Below, one piece after another: positions 1 to 10,243 of a DNA stretch of 22,420 nucleotides (its first letter is position 1; the number at the start of each line of letters is the position of its first letter). The notes below the pieces were generated by a model. It was not told the origin of the DNA and ran no database searches. It saw only the letters and a list, made by a program, of their open reading frames with translations. The DNA lies in the NCBI GenBank assembly GCA_013115145.1, contig JAAPAO010000582.1:1-22420 (forward strand), given 5' to 3'. The translations under genes and the position numbers were made by a program. The DNA is from Perkinsus chesapeaki. Its lineage: Eukaryota > Perkinsozoa > Perkinsida > Perkinsidae.

Positions 1-1114
1 CAGGTTGGAACTTCGAGTCGTTTCGGACATGACCGGCCTGACCGGAGTTGTGTGCTGAATTTTCGAATATCTTCTAAGCCTCGCAAAGTTGTTGATTCGT
101 AAGGTGCAGCAACACTGAGTGCACCTGTTGCTGTTCTCCATGAGTAGCAGTATAGCCATCGTAGTCAGAATAGAAACCATCTTTTATACACCCTTATTAC
201 GTTAACAAATGCACATCATTGTCAGATTCAGCCAACATCTCATCAACGAATTGTTGACTATATTACTGCTGTGTATCATTCGTAGTACAAATGCGTCTTC
301 GTTACTCCATCCATGAGATGCAGATATAGCAACAATCCTCACTCCCCGTATTCTAGATCGTTCGATGCATAAACATACCCCTCGTGTACTAAACACCATG
401 TACACCGTATGACGTTTAGTCATTAACATATCCTCTACTAGGTCAATGTTTGCGATATACTCCTATATACATGACCCTCCTATTAATATAGCAGGAAACA
501 GTTTTACCCCACATAAGTAGAAAGCGAAAGTTAACGCCAAAAAGTTAGGCAGCTCAGACCTAATAGAAAGTAGGTTGGTTTGCGAGTGGGAAAGAATACT
601 AAAAGATAAGCGTAAGTAAGATGTCGGCGCCGCAGGCGCTGAGGCAGGTTGTTAGTATTTTAGGGGCAAAAAAAGTGATTTTGGGGCGAGCGGAGTATTT
701 TTGGGGCGCCGGTAGCATTTTAGGGGCAGCAGGAAGCTTTTTCCTTTTGGCCCACGGTGGAGGATTCCAGGCTTCTCATTAGAGTCCCGTTAGTGTAGCG
801 TGTCACCGATCGCGAATGACCTTCTTTTCGGTCAACTTTGATAACCAGGTGACGTGTCAATAGAATTTCAAAAAAAGTACACGAGAATAACGTTGTCTAA
901 AAAACAAATGAAAACTTATTGACGACGAAACAACGTCGAATTCAACAATCACAATTGACGAGCAATCGGTTGTCAAAAACGGACGCCACGTATTCCCATT
1001 AAAAAATTGAGAGTTAGTTTTTGAATTTCAACATCCGCATATTGGACAGTCTCTTGCTAGCGAATCTTGCTCGTACCGCAAAGATACAAAATAGGTCAGA
1101 TATCCTTCCCCCGC
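1..1114. other. Intergenic stretch, possible minus-strand exons at the left edge
   Basis: No gene can be supported with confidence here. On the minus strand, near 180-235, a short segment reads QQFVDEMLAESDND, and near 75-185 another reads DGFYSDYDGYTATHGEQQQ. Both look like coding composition and could be exons of a gene running off the left edge, but the splice phases do not join cleanly. On the plus strand, positions 1-99 are open and end in TAA at 100-102, which could be the 3' end of an upstream gene or chance. The only clear structure is the tandem repeat at 655-734. From about 840 to 1066 the sequence is A/T-rich and non-coding, immediately upstream of the Sec14-like gene. Confidence 0.35.
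655..734 (+). repeat. Four-copy 20-bp tandem repeat
   Basis: Four consecutive units of exactly 20 bp start at 655, 675, 695 and 715. Each begins with a G(T/C)(A/G)-T-rich run and has a fixed GGGGC core (unit pattern GTATTTTNGGGGCGNCGGNA). The second halves are degenerate, and copy 1 carries a poly-A tail in place of the GC-rich part. The block lies 380 bp upstream of the Sec14-like start codon in otherwise featureless DNA. No coding potential or known element is recognised; it could be a minisatellite or a protein-binding array. Confidence 0.8.
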
Positions 1115-3215
1115 ATGTCTCCTCGAAAGAGCCGAACGAGTTCCATGGGCTCTATCGGTAACCCCAATCCCGTCACGGAAGAAGAAATAGTAATAAAACG
1201 CCTCATTTTGAGGACAGACCATTCGTCATCAGATAGCGCAGCTCCGGCTCGATTTTGCAAAGGAGATCGCTGAATGTACTGCTAGAAATGACGGCGAGTG
1301 CATTCTAGACGACCACTACATTGGACGCTTTGTTAAAGCAAGGAAATGCAATTATAAGGTATTTGAGGAGATGGCGATGGCGGAGGTGGAGATGGATTAA
1401 TTGCTGCCCTTCAGAATGCAAAGGAAATGTTTGGCAATCATTTGGCATGGCGGAAAGAGTTCCACGTTGATGAGCTCCGGCAGCATGGGTAATATAGGAA
1501 GGCTTCTGGTATCTTAAAATCTACAAAATGCATGGATGGCTCATTGAACCTCCTCTTTTCTAAAAATTGTTTCAATGCTCGTTAGCTTTGAGAGTTCAGG
1601 TTCGACTTCCCTGAATACGAAGATGCTAAAAGGCTTTATCCGCATGCATATCATGGAGTTGATAAACAGAACCGTCCAGTGTAATAAAGCAGAAGCCCAA
1701 TGGTTTATTAATTTTTAACATGTGGATCAGGTATATTGAAAGGACCGGTATGGTCGATGCCGCTGAGCTGCTGAAGATCACCACGTTTGACCGTCTTTTG
1801 CGTTACTGGGTTGAAGAGTGAGGTTGGATGGCATTCGTGAAGGGAAGCGTTTGATTGTTAGATACGAGGAGTTGATAGAATATCGGCTGCCGGCGTGTGG
1901 TGTAGATAAAACATGCACGATTGTCGACCTGAAGGGCCTTGGTTTGAAGCAGTTCACTCCCCAAGTTAAGAACATGATACAGGTATTACAAGGCTTGGGC
2001 ATCATTGGCATCCACCGTATTCCTGCCATCGTGTCACCCTACACTGTGGGCACTGTTCATGGATTAAATGTCTTTCGTTGATAATCCACCTACTGCTAGG
2101 CCAATCACTGCCACTTCCCCCCTTCGAGCCTCGCTTTCGCATTACATTGGAAAATGTTAATCTCGCTTCATTCTCCCGGAGGAGGGGGGTCTATGCTCCT
2201 CTTATCTATACGGGCATGCATCACTTCATAAAGGGGAATGTAGAGAGGTTATTACATATGCCGAATAACAGGTTAAGGAGTGTAGGAATTTTGACAGACG
2301 CACTGCTCCGTTGCTCAAAGATTGCGTGCAGCTTAGAGCATGATTTCAATGAGCTTAGCTTGTAGAAGAATCGACTGGGTTATCTTTTCAGAGGCTCGCG
2401 AGAGTTACTAATGATAACTATCCGGAAGTGCTCGGGTCAATGTAATTCCGCTCAGCCTTGAGTTTTGCTTAGTGCTGTATCAGGTTCGTTGTGAATGCAC
2501 CGTTTATTTTTACAGCTATATGGAAGATTGTGAGCCCAATGGTTGATCCTGTCACAAGGTACTAGGGCAGGAGTGCGTAAGCGCTTTAGGCGTGGAGCGG
2601 GGGCGGGGAAAGTGTAGACTTTGATCTGGCGTTTGTTAGAAGCTGTAATGGTATTGTGTCCAGGCAATTGAAAAGTGTTCAAAATTTATCGTCGTTTGGT
2701 TGATCCCTATTTCGGCGATTTGGGATGGTAAAATGCAGTTTTTCGGCCAGTCATTCGTGGAGAAACTTGACATTAATTTGTCCCTCGCCATGGTAGTCTG
2801 TGCCGCTATGGTGATGAGTGTATCTTAGGTCGAAGATAACTGTACTTGGATCTAGCTATCAGCCGACACTTCATAGTGTTGTGGACCCTAGCCAGTTACC
2901 GGACTTTTTGGGAGGTAGTGAGGAATTGGATCGGGATGTCTAGTGGCAGTATTGTGGTTGTTGAAGTGTGGTAAATGACCAGCAGCTCGTCAGCAGTTTC
3001 TGTCCACTGACTCTGTTTTGGTCGAGGTACTTGTACGGCGTGTGAGAGTGTTAGAGGGGGGTGTATGTACAGTAATATGGGACCATGGGTGCAATATGAG
3101 AAGGAAAAGAAAGAGGAAAAGAAGAGGCGGAAAGAGTAAGCAGTTGCTGGGGGAAATTGGAACCAACGGTGAACTGGAGTCGGACTAAGCCAAAAGGGCG
3201 TCGGACTATAAACTG

Positions 3216-3256
<41 letters not shown>

Positions 3257-4316
3257 TTCGTAACCAAGATTGGGGAAGGAAACCGTGTGTAGTTGGACGA
3301 GAGGAATGTACACTAGTAGATATTCTTATAATTGATGGTATTGTATTTGTTGATTCCTACTTCCACGGCATAGTACATGTATAAATTGGGTATACGACAA
3401 GCATATGCTGCTCAGAGCCGCCACCAAGGATGAGTCGCCTAAATGGGAAGGAAGTCCTCGTGACCAGCCCATCGGCAGGCCATCGACGACGAAGAGCAGT
3501 TCAGGGTCTGTGGACGACTTTGTTAGTTTGGTATCGGATGGGGAGTATCGGGAGTAAGTTGCTTCCCCGTATCTTTGTCTTTGTCATTCCTCGGGCGTGA
3601 TTGCTCATGTCCTCGATTCCCTGACTGTTATCTGCTGCTGCTGCTGCTTTTAACCATTTCCTCCTACTCACCAATTCCGTATCATCCTTCCCTCTACAAA
3701 GTGCTCATCTTATTTTGCATGTTCAGTTTCATATCCTGTTGTTCGTTCACTCCTGCCTCTCGAAAGGAGTCAGGTGACCTGGTTGATGGCAAGATGGTGA
3801 GATGGTGGGCCTTCGAGGGGGGGAATCTCGAAGCAACGCGACGATGCATAGAGATCCTTGGATTGGGATCATCTGTGATTATCAGGTTAATGCCTCGCTG
3901 AAGCCGCCTCCATCTGCCATCACAGAATCTGTTCAATCTTCCTCAATCGCCGTTGAGATCGGCACAACATCTCACTTTGCCGCTCAGCCAGATGAGGATG
4001 ATATTATGAGTAGCGTCCAGGACTCGGTCGTCGGCATCGTGCCCCAAACAATGCCTTCTACGCCAGAGCCTACTCGAACACAGCAGTCCGCGGCGGCCCG
4101 CGGTGGAAAGAAGAAGAAGCGTTCACTGGGTGCAAAATGGTTATCTTGTTTTGCATGCTACAGTACTCCTGCGGCAGCTGAGTGAGTTGGCGAGTTCATC
4201 GAAGTGATGAAATGTTCTTTTTCAGAACGAATTCACCGAAGAATCGGATGCCTATTCCTCCTCCTCCACCTCCTCGGTCAAGTTCAATTCAATCGTCCAG
4301 GCATCAGCATGCCTAA
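1115..4316 (+). CDS. Sec14-like (CRAL-TRIO) lipid-transfer protein, spliced
   Basis: Predicted to bind and exchange phospholipid at membranes. Phase-consistent exons: 1115-1189, 1242-1358, 1415-1488, 1600-1680, 1731-1817, 1862-1982, 2392-2441, 2484-2558, (2664-2676), (2739-2779), 2877-2937, 2983-3026, 3073-3135, then 3416-3553, about 3886-4181 and 4226-4316; about 477 aa. CRAL-TRIO-N: YIGRFVKARKCNYK, then FGNHLAWRKEFHVDEL. Lipid-binding core: VDKQNRPVYIERTG, EYRLPAC, TCTIVDLKGLGLKQF, NYPEVLGSMFVVNAPFIF, IVSPMVDPVT, VVDPSQLPDFLGG, NMGPW; these are Sec14 family hallmarks. The tail is disordered and Ser-rich, with KKKKRSLGAKWLSCFACY and six prolines before TAA. ATG 1115 is chosen because it opens the first in-phase exon. 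The 13-nt exon, the 3554-3885 join (a 7-nt exon at 3767-3773, or direct entry at 3834) and joining of the tail are inferred; the core could instead stop at 3335, leaving the tail as a separate gene. Confidence 0.8.
1983..2391 (+). other. Unusually long (409 nt) intron of the Sec14-like gene
   Basis: The exon ending ...VKNMIQ is followed by a GT donor at 1983. The next exon (RLARVTNDNYPEVLG) begins after a strong ttttcag at 2391, and both sides are in phase 0. The intron is about ten times longer than its neighbours. It contains a 95-codon open frame (2078-2365) with no domain I recognise and no tRNA-type A/B boxes. Confidence 0.7.
3217..3255 (+). repeat. (AAC)13 microsatellite
   Basis: Thirteen uninterrupted AAC units. 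In the preferred gene model it lies in the intron between exons 3073-3135 and 3416-3553 of the Sec14-like gene. Open frames on the minus strand that read poly-V or poly-L through it are artefacts of the repeat. Confidence 0.95.
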
Positions 4317-4565
4317 TAAGGGATGACGTGGTTTTTACGTTGTTTCTGTATCATATAAAAGGAATCCATTCACTGTTAAACAAGACTGGTTTGAATTGCC
4401 ATATGCAGCTGAGTCACTTGTTGTTGAGTTATAGTTTCTCATTCTACTTCCTCGACTACATGCCCGAAGTTCAATCATCTAACCATTGGTTCGAACCTGG
4501 CTCAGCATACGATCATCATTCCTTCCATTTGTTTGCCACACGGTTGTTAGTTCTAATGCTTTACA

Positions 4566-7007
4566 ATGCAGCCTCCTTGCCCAATGCACCTTTTCGATTG
4601 TGATTGTTCCTGCTGCAAAAACTGCTGCTTTAATCGAGCTCATTCATCAGATGTCCCGTCACAAACAACAGAGTACGCATTCTGAGCCTCAATGGAAGTA
4701 GCTTATTGCATTCAGTTCCGATTCTTGCGAGTCTCCATCGTCTCTGGATTTCCGGTCGCTTGACTCCATGAGCAGCACTGAAGGGTAGGCCGCCGCCTTG
4801 AAGTTGACGCAATCTTGTGGCCGCGTAGACTTGTGGTCAGATTCCAGTCGTGCATTTCATCTGAGGATGAATACGAAGAAGTTGACCGTTCTTCGGTTAG
4901 ACCAGAGGTTGATAAAATCAAAAAATACCGAGTAAGAATTACCTGTCATGCGCTCCATCAATCGTAAAAATATTACTCCTTTCAATTGCTCCCACACACG
5001 AGTTTCGAGTCCCCTGAACTTGAGACTTCGGACTCAATTGTGGGCATTGTCTTATCATTAAGAGGGCAGTGATGCCGCCTAGTTACAGCAACTGGATGAG
5101 TAACTCAGTTACTTATCCAGCCTTCCTCTCTCCAATAACTCCTGGCTTAGTCTCCAACCCGATGTGAGGTGTTGTGCCTTATTTTTTGCCTTCGTGATTA
5201 AACGTAGAAATTTTCATTCGCTTCCCCACAGTAGTCGACACTTCTTTCAATCAGGCCCCCTCCGACATCTCTACAGACGAGGGTTCGAGTTCGTCTCGGA
5301 ACTCGAAAAATTCCTCCCATCCGGCGGAGCGATGCAGATTTCTGTATTTCTGTTTACCCAGTATGTGCTACAGTGTTGACGAGGTAACCTCCTTTCCAGG
5401 TTTCTGAACCCCGCTGCTTGATTGCTTGTGTGTCAGGCGAGCACTGAGATCAGCGTCGATTAAGGATTCCTTGAGCCCTTCTAGGCGTTTCCGTTTGGAT
5501 CATTGACTACCTTGTGCTGTTATTATTACCCATTTTTCTCCAGTGTTGTTGGCGTCCAGTTCTAGTCAATTCGATAGTACCGAGAACAACTTGTGAGTGA
5601 ACGAATGACTTGTTGGTTGTAGTTGAAGCTTCTACCGAACAGAAAGAAGTGTGAAAGGCGACGACCGCTAAATGTGACTATCAACACGTTGCAATGTTTA
5701 TGAGTAACCCAGAACCCGTCTAGAGTTCGACTCGGGCACAGCAGCCTATAGTGTGGCCCCCATTCCTATTGATGAGTTAGCCAATCGTGCTTAATGAGTA
5801 TGAATATTTGGCGGCCTTCATAAGGGCTCTGACTGATATGATCCGAGCTCCTTAGGGCGCCATATGGCAGTCGAGAGGCAGGTTTACGAAAAGCGGTATG
5901 ATACATTTTGTCTCCTAGTGTGCACCACATCTGCAATTTACTGCATTTTCAAATACTCCCACGTTTGAAGCAACTCAATTCCTTTTGCAATCTTCGCTTC
6001 CTCCTTGGCTTCCAGTGTGTTTGTAATCATGTTGTTGACGTGAAGTGGGCTAGATGCCTGTACTTCCTCTACCAGATTTGATAGTAGCCGCTAAACCCGT
6101 CACTTTGCAACATAGGGAGGCACCACAGAGGCCCACAATAATCGTGAGCCTCCTACTGCGACCATCTAGGAATCTTTTGCGATCAGCTGCCGCCTATTAG
6201 AGTTGCTCGATCGCCTACGGTGCCGATCAGCAGCGCTGAAGTCCCCGCAGAGGTCCTACCACGAATGCACCTCAAGACGCCATCTTCTCTCCCACTGCCA
6301 GAGTTCAGCTACGACCGAAGTCGGCACTTGTGCGAGAAGGCGATCGAAGTCTCAGCCATTAGTCCGACGAAAGCGAAGAACAGTTGCTGTTTGTGAAGCA
6401 CTACCGACAACACCTCCCCGGAGGGCCGAGCTCCCCACCGAAGCACGCGGATGCCTGAGTCAGAAAAAGTGCGCAAGTGAAGTGGATAATAGCGTATCAT
6501 TCGTAGCGAAACCGTTGGTGCCGCGGTTCCCGAGGAAGATTGATGTGAGACAAGGAGGCCGTTAAAGTTCATCTGGGGTCCCTTAGAACTCACCAGTTGA
6601 ACACATAGGGGAAGCTCCGATACGGTCGCGGAGGACCTGCTCATTGCCACCCCTACCAGTGGCTGGGCGAGCATCAGTTGCATCATGGGAGAAGCGTCGA
6701 CGAGAAGCCGATGAAGAGGTTTGGCGAAACAACTTACCACGTTACACACGATGCCGCCATTCAGGCGGTTATGAGACAAGCGGCTGAACTCTCCCATCGG
6801 TACTTCACTTTCGCCTTTGCGAGGAAAAGTGATGGCGAAAAGGTGGCGCTAGAAAATAGGTAAGCACGAGCTGATGGCAAGAAGAATCGACCCGAGGTCA
6901 GACACAGAGTCGTTCTTAAGTTACACGAGCTCAATACGAAGGTTGCAGCACCTATAACGAAGCACTTCAACCTTCGGTGGGTCTACGTTCCCTGTATGTG
7001 TGAATGA
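4566..7007 (+). CDS. Spliced hypothetical protein with Cys-cluster N terminus
   Basis: Function unknown. In-phase exons: 4566-4672, 4716-4784, 4829-4931, 5063-5163, 5232-5360, 5437-5492, 5544-5592, 5752-5786, 5856-5895, 5971-6014, 6076-6143, 6187-6388, 6444-6544, 6609-6859, 6902-7007; about 486 aa. The total is divisible by three. The N terminus holds a Cys cluster, FDCDCSCCKNCCF, a possible palmitoylation or metal site. It is followed by Ser/Asp-rich sequence (SCESPSSLDFRSLDSM), proline-rich stretches (APQRPTIILPPIRVARSP), and a C-terminal globular-looking part (HDAAIQAVMRQAAELSHRYF, NTKVAAPITKHFNLRW). Most introns are 39-76 nt. The segment could be two genes: splicing 5360 to 5400 instead of 5437 gives a stop at 5419-5421 and a 176-aa product. 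The downstream half has no good start codon of its own, so one gene is preferred. The 6389-6443 intron is the weakest join. Confidence 0.5.
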
Positions 7008-7201
7008 ACCTTAGTGGTTGGTCGATACGCCACACCTCTCGATGTCAACCTGTCATATTAGAATCAGGCCTGAGCCCCCAAGTCGGTAGGGCGACGAATA
7101 TTCCGCTTTAGGGCTCAGCGTAGTTCATCCTTCATCATATGCCCCTGTCATATGAGATATCATTTTTGCATTACCAGCTTCAAAAAACCTAGCACTTACA
7201 A

Positions 7202-8380
7202 ATGGTAGCAGTTGTTGCGCTCTCGTCGAGTATTCTCTCCCGTATGTTCACTACTGTACACTATATGCTTGATCTTTACGGTTATCTGCTCCTCACGGAG
7301 AGGTTCTTTGTGTCGTGAGTTGTCCTCAACTTTGCCTGCCTCGCATCACATTGTCAACAATATAATTAAGAAAGGGTATATTTAGTTACTCTCATCTGTC
7401 GGAGCAGCCACCAGATGCCAAGAAAGCGGGAGTAACGATCCGTGAAGTTTCGAAAAAACAGAAAAAAGAGGAAATACCGTCTGAGACGGACCGCGTAAGC
7501 TCTCAGACAAGAATTGAAAGAACAAGTGTCGCAGGGCCGGGGGAGGCGCAAGAGAGTGGAACCTGTGGAGATTGAAGTCGTGGAGGAGCCAGTGAAGTGA
7601 GCCGACGAGATTCGCATAGAAAATTGCTTTTAAGAATACTGTATAGTATGTAGGTATATCAATCACATACGAGTGAGAATACGGTCGATGGAGCAGCCGG
7701 AGCTGGGGGATCCTCTACTGGCCGACACTACACTTATGGCTGTGCTGTTCCATGAACTAGCACATTTAAGACATATGAACCATGGAGTTGGGTGAGCGTG
7801 CAGTTGGTGCGAGTTCGGCGGTGTCTCTCAAGAAGGGTCCTATCCGAGTTCCTCATCTCCGTTAGTTGCCTAAAGCATGTATCCTTCAAGTGTATCGGTT
7901 ACTGAGCATTCTACTGTTCTACACCTCATCATCGTATCTCCGTAACGCATACGGTTACATGCTTCAGATTCATGCGATTTCTAAAAGATATTTACATGTA
8001 CGCCACAGACGAACTGAAAGTCTTTGCTGTTGGGGAGCCCAACGAACTACCCAGTCCTTGGGCTTGGGAAGTAAGCCGGTCTTATCTAAACCCAATGTTG
8101 AAATGCATCCCTGAGCGCTACGATGGCGAAGGAATAATAAGTCGGAGAGTTTCGTGAAATTCGGTATTAATGCGTGTCTGGCGATGCAGTGGAAAATTCA
8201 GAAGCTCGGGGGGGGACTCCAACACGTTGTCAGGAATTATTTATGCCTTCTGATTGATTATCTTTTCCTCAGCGAATGATATACGACACCGGCGGCCACG
8301 TGAGAGAGGAAGAACTGATGCGCGAGTTTTGCAGTAAAGATCCTAGAATGACCCTTGCATGTGTTGATACTTCACCTTAA
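7202..8380 (+). CDS. WLM-family (Wss1-like) zinc metalloprotease
   Basis: Wss1/WLM proteins are nuclear metalloproteases linked to removal of DNA-protein crosslinks and SUMO-modified proteins; that role is inferred from the family. Exons 7202-7314, 7386-7494, 7535-7596, 7654-7791, 7968-8070 and 8273-8380 join in phase to about 210 aa. The zinc site HELAHLRHMNH (HExxHxxxxxH) is encoded at about 7751-7783, preceded by the WLM strand INHIRVRIRSME and followed by FMRFLKDIYMYA and the C-terminal TGGHVREEELMREFC. The N-terminal YSHLSEQPPD matches the LSE-P motif before the WLM core. An inserted lysine/arginine-rich loop (KKQKKEE, GRGRRKR) may be a nuclear-localisation signal. All three zinc ligands and the catalytic Glu are intact. 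No ubiquitin-like domain or zinc finger is seen. The start is the first ATG of the open frame, 194 bp after the previous gene. Confidence 0.85.
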
Positions 8381-8713
8381 TGGTGATATATCATACTTGA
8401 CACGTTAGGGACTATTTCTGAGGGGTAGAAGTGTCATGAGTGTTGCAAGAATGGAGGGAATGTCTTTGTACACATTTCAGTCCATGGCAAAGCGATGCGT
8501 TGCCTCGGTCAGGGGTGGTAGAGAGGCCAAGTACTTTACTATTAGTTCAACAAACTCAGGCGTCTATAGTGATTTACGATAACAAGATTACTATTATCAA
8601 GCAAAGACTAGCAGATGCTCGATCAGTAGTACTGCTTCATGCTTTATTACTTACTCAGGAGACAGCGATTGTGTGCAGTTTGCTTCACACAACAGGTTAC
8701 AGTTTGATTTATT
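8381..8713. other. Intergenic spacer between WLM gene and giant gene
   Basis: 333 bp with no recognisable RNA gene, repeat or conserved element. An open frame crosses much of it (8440-8796) but has no domain, no splice logic and ends inside the signal-peptide exon of the next gene in another frame. It presumably holds the 3' end signals of the protease gene and the promoter of the giant gene. Confidence 0.6.
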
Positions 8714-10243
8714 ATGATACCACTCTCACCCTTAATATATCTGTCTTACATCGGGAGCTCTCTAGTCTCTCTAATTTCTGCTGCAATAGCACCTAGCGCC
8801 CCCGAGCCTCCACGGCTGGTGGTCTCATCACCTGGTGAGTTGCTCTTCAACATGAGCCAATCAATAGCAGGAATCTTAACGGACTTGCTATGTCTGTTTT
8901 ATACGGATGCAGCAAGAGCGCTATCTCTGTATTAGAGTTTGTGCAGCTCGAGAATAGTGATCGCCCAACAAGTTGAGCACATACCCCTCCGTGTGTCAGG
9001 AAAGATAACACTGATGGCACCCTCGTTGCCCGAGAGAGCAGTGCAAATTGAGATACTTTCCAATGACTGTGATGGAGGCGAAATATTTCATCAAGTGTAG
9101 GCATATGATACTGATCAAATAGCTACTATCTCAATTCATGTAACCTATGTAACCATATAACGTATATAATCAAATCGCAGCTCGATATAGTAACCTGCTT
9201 ACTTGACACATTTGAGGTATCTATCAAAACGCAAGAAAGGTGGTACTCCGATGAGAGTGCTTCCTGACCTAGTTCTCGCAGTATATCCCCTTTGGTCGCT
9301 GGTATGCATAGACATGATCATGCAAAAGCATCATACACTCCAACATCTCCGTGCTGCTTCTAACCGCACGACTGCAATTCGATTCTCCATTCTCAGTGGT
9401 GGCGGTCGGTCCGACCTTAGTTTACTGAGAATCGTCGCAGGGTCTCTCCCCACTTCTAAAGAGTTTATTGTTGGCTTTCTACTATGAGAAATAAACTTGG
9501 TATATTACCAGGCATAACACAGTCCCTCAGCAAGTTCAGAAATGCCATTCAAATGAAAAGCTGTCCTCAGTTACATTGGCGCGTCCAATATAGAGTACAC
9601 CATAGGAGGCCTCCCGACGAATGCAATATGCAGGATGAAAGCGAGGGGTGTTGGATTAGACGAGGATAATATTACACCTTTGTAAATACATCTACACTTC
9701 ACGTGACACCTTGCGATGTGCAGATATAGCACTAGCAGCTTTGAAGTAACCTTTGTGGCATCCTCAGTCCCCCAATGGGGCACTATAGAGGCCGGGCAAA
9801 CTCGTATGGGGACAGATGCTGTGTTACTAAGCTGGGAAGAGCCAGACAATGGCGGCAGTCTGATTCATACTTATAAACTGTAGCCAGCCTGCTGTCAGTA
9901 AGATCTCGACTCAGACTGAATAAGATACGTGGATCCCGGTGGGACTGGCAACTTTGAGCTCGTCTACGATGGCACAGGATATCCAACCGTACGGGAATAC
10001 TTGATAACCGACTTGGAGTACGCAACTCCGTCCTATATTATCGATTTGATAACGATCAGGCCGGACCTGACATATGTCTTCCGCATTTACGCCGCTAACA
10101 GTGTTGGACTGTCGAAACACCTTCAAGCCACGTACACATCGCAACCAGAAGCCGCCATTGATCCGAGCTATATCACCGGAGGGCCACACTCTTTTCCGTT
10201 GCAGCTCACTGCCGGAGTACCGCATACTGAGCTACGGTTACAA
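8714..10243 (+). other. Signal peptide and two N-terminal FN3 domains (giant gene)
   Basis: Exons 8714-8834, 8958-9094, then tentative 9181-9239, 9282-9350 and 9397-9408, then 9571-9681, 9736-9879 and 9925-10243. The first FN3 domain is assembled from PSAPEPPRLVV, SNDCDGGEIFHQV and IEYTIGGLPTNAICRMKARG. The second is clearer: AVLLSWEEPDNGGSLIHTYK, then YVDPGGTGNFELVYDG, then DLTYVFRIYAANSVGLS. The conserved Trp, the DNGG turn and the terminal YxFRxxAxNxxG are visible. The stop TAG at the end of the 9879 exon is removed by a 45-nt intron (9880-9924). Confidence 0.75.

Noticed and set aside
2078-2365. 95-codon ORF inside the Sec14-like intron as a gene
   Set aside because: No domain, no splice logic and no support beyond being open; recorded only as intron content.
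2896-3267. Minus-strand ORFs with poly-Val or poly-Leu runs
   Set aside because: The runs are translations of the (AAC)13 microsatellite; the rest is antisense to Sec14-like exons.
4479-4500. tRNA-like B box (GGTTCGAACC)
   Set aside because: The motif is self-complementary, but no T stem, A box or acceptor stem can be drawn around it on either strand.
5715-5745. Hairpin CCCG...CGGG with a GTTCGA loop, T-arm-like
   Set aside because: No D or anticodon arms upstream; it falls in the intron before exon 5752-5786 of the hypothetical gene.
6309-6797. 162-aa open frame on the minus strand
   Set aside because: It overlaps in antisense the in-phase exons 6187-6859 of a + gene that have good splice sites; it has no domain and its composition looks like a shadow.
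9258-9281. A roughly 25-nt intron before 9282
   Set aside because: A 42-nt alternative starting at 9240 is in phase and fits the size class; the 9095-9570 structure remains tentative.
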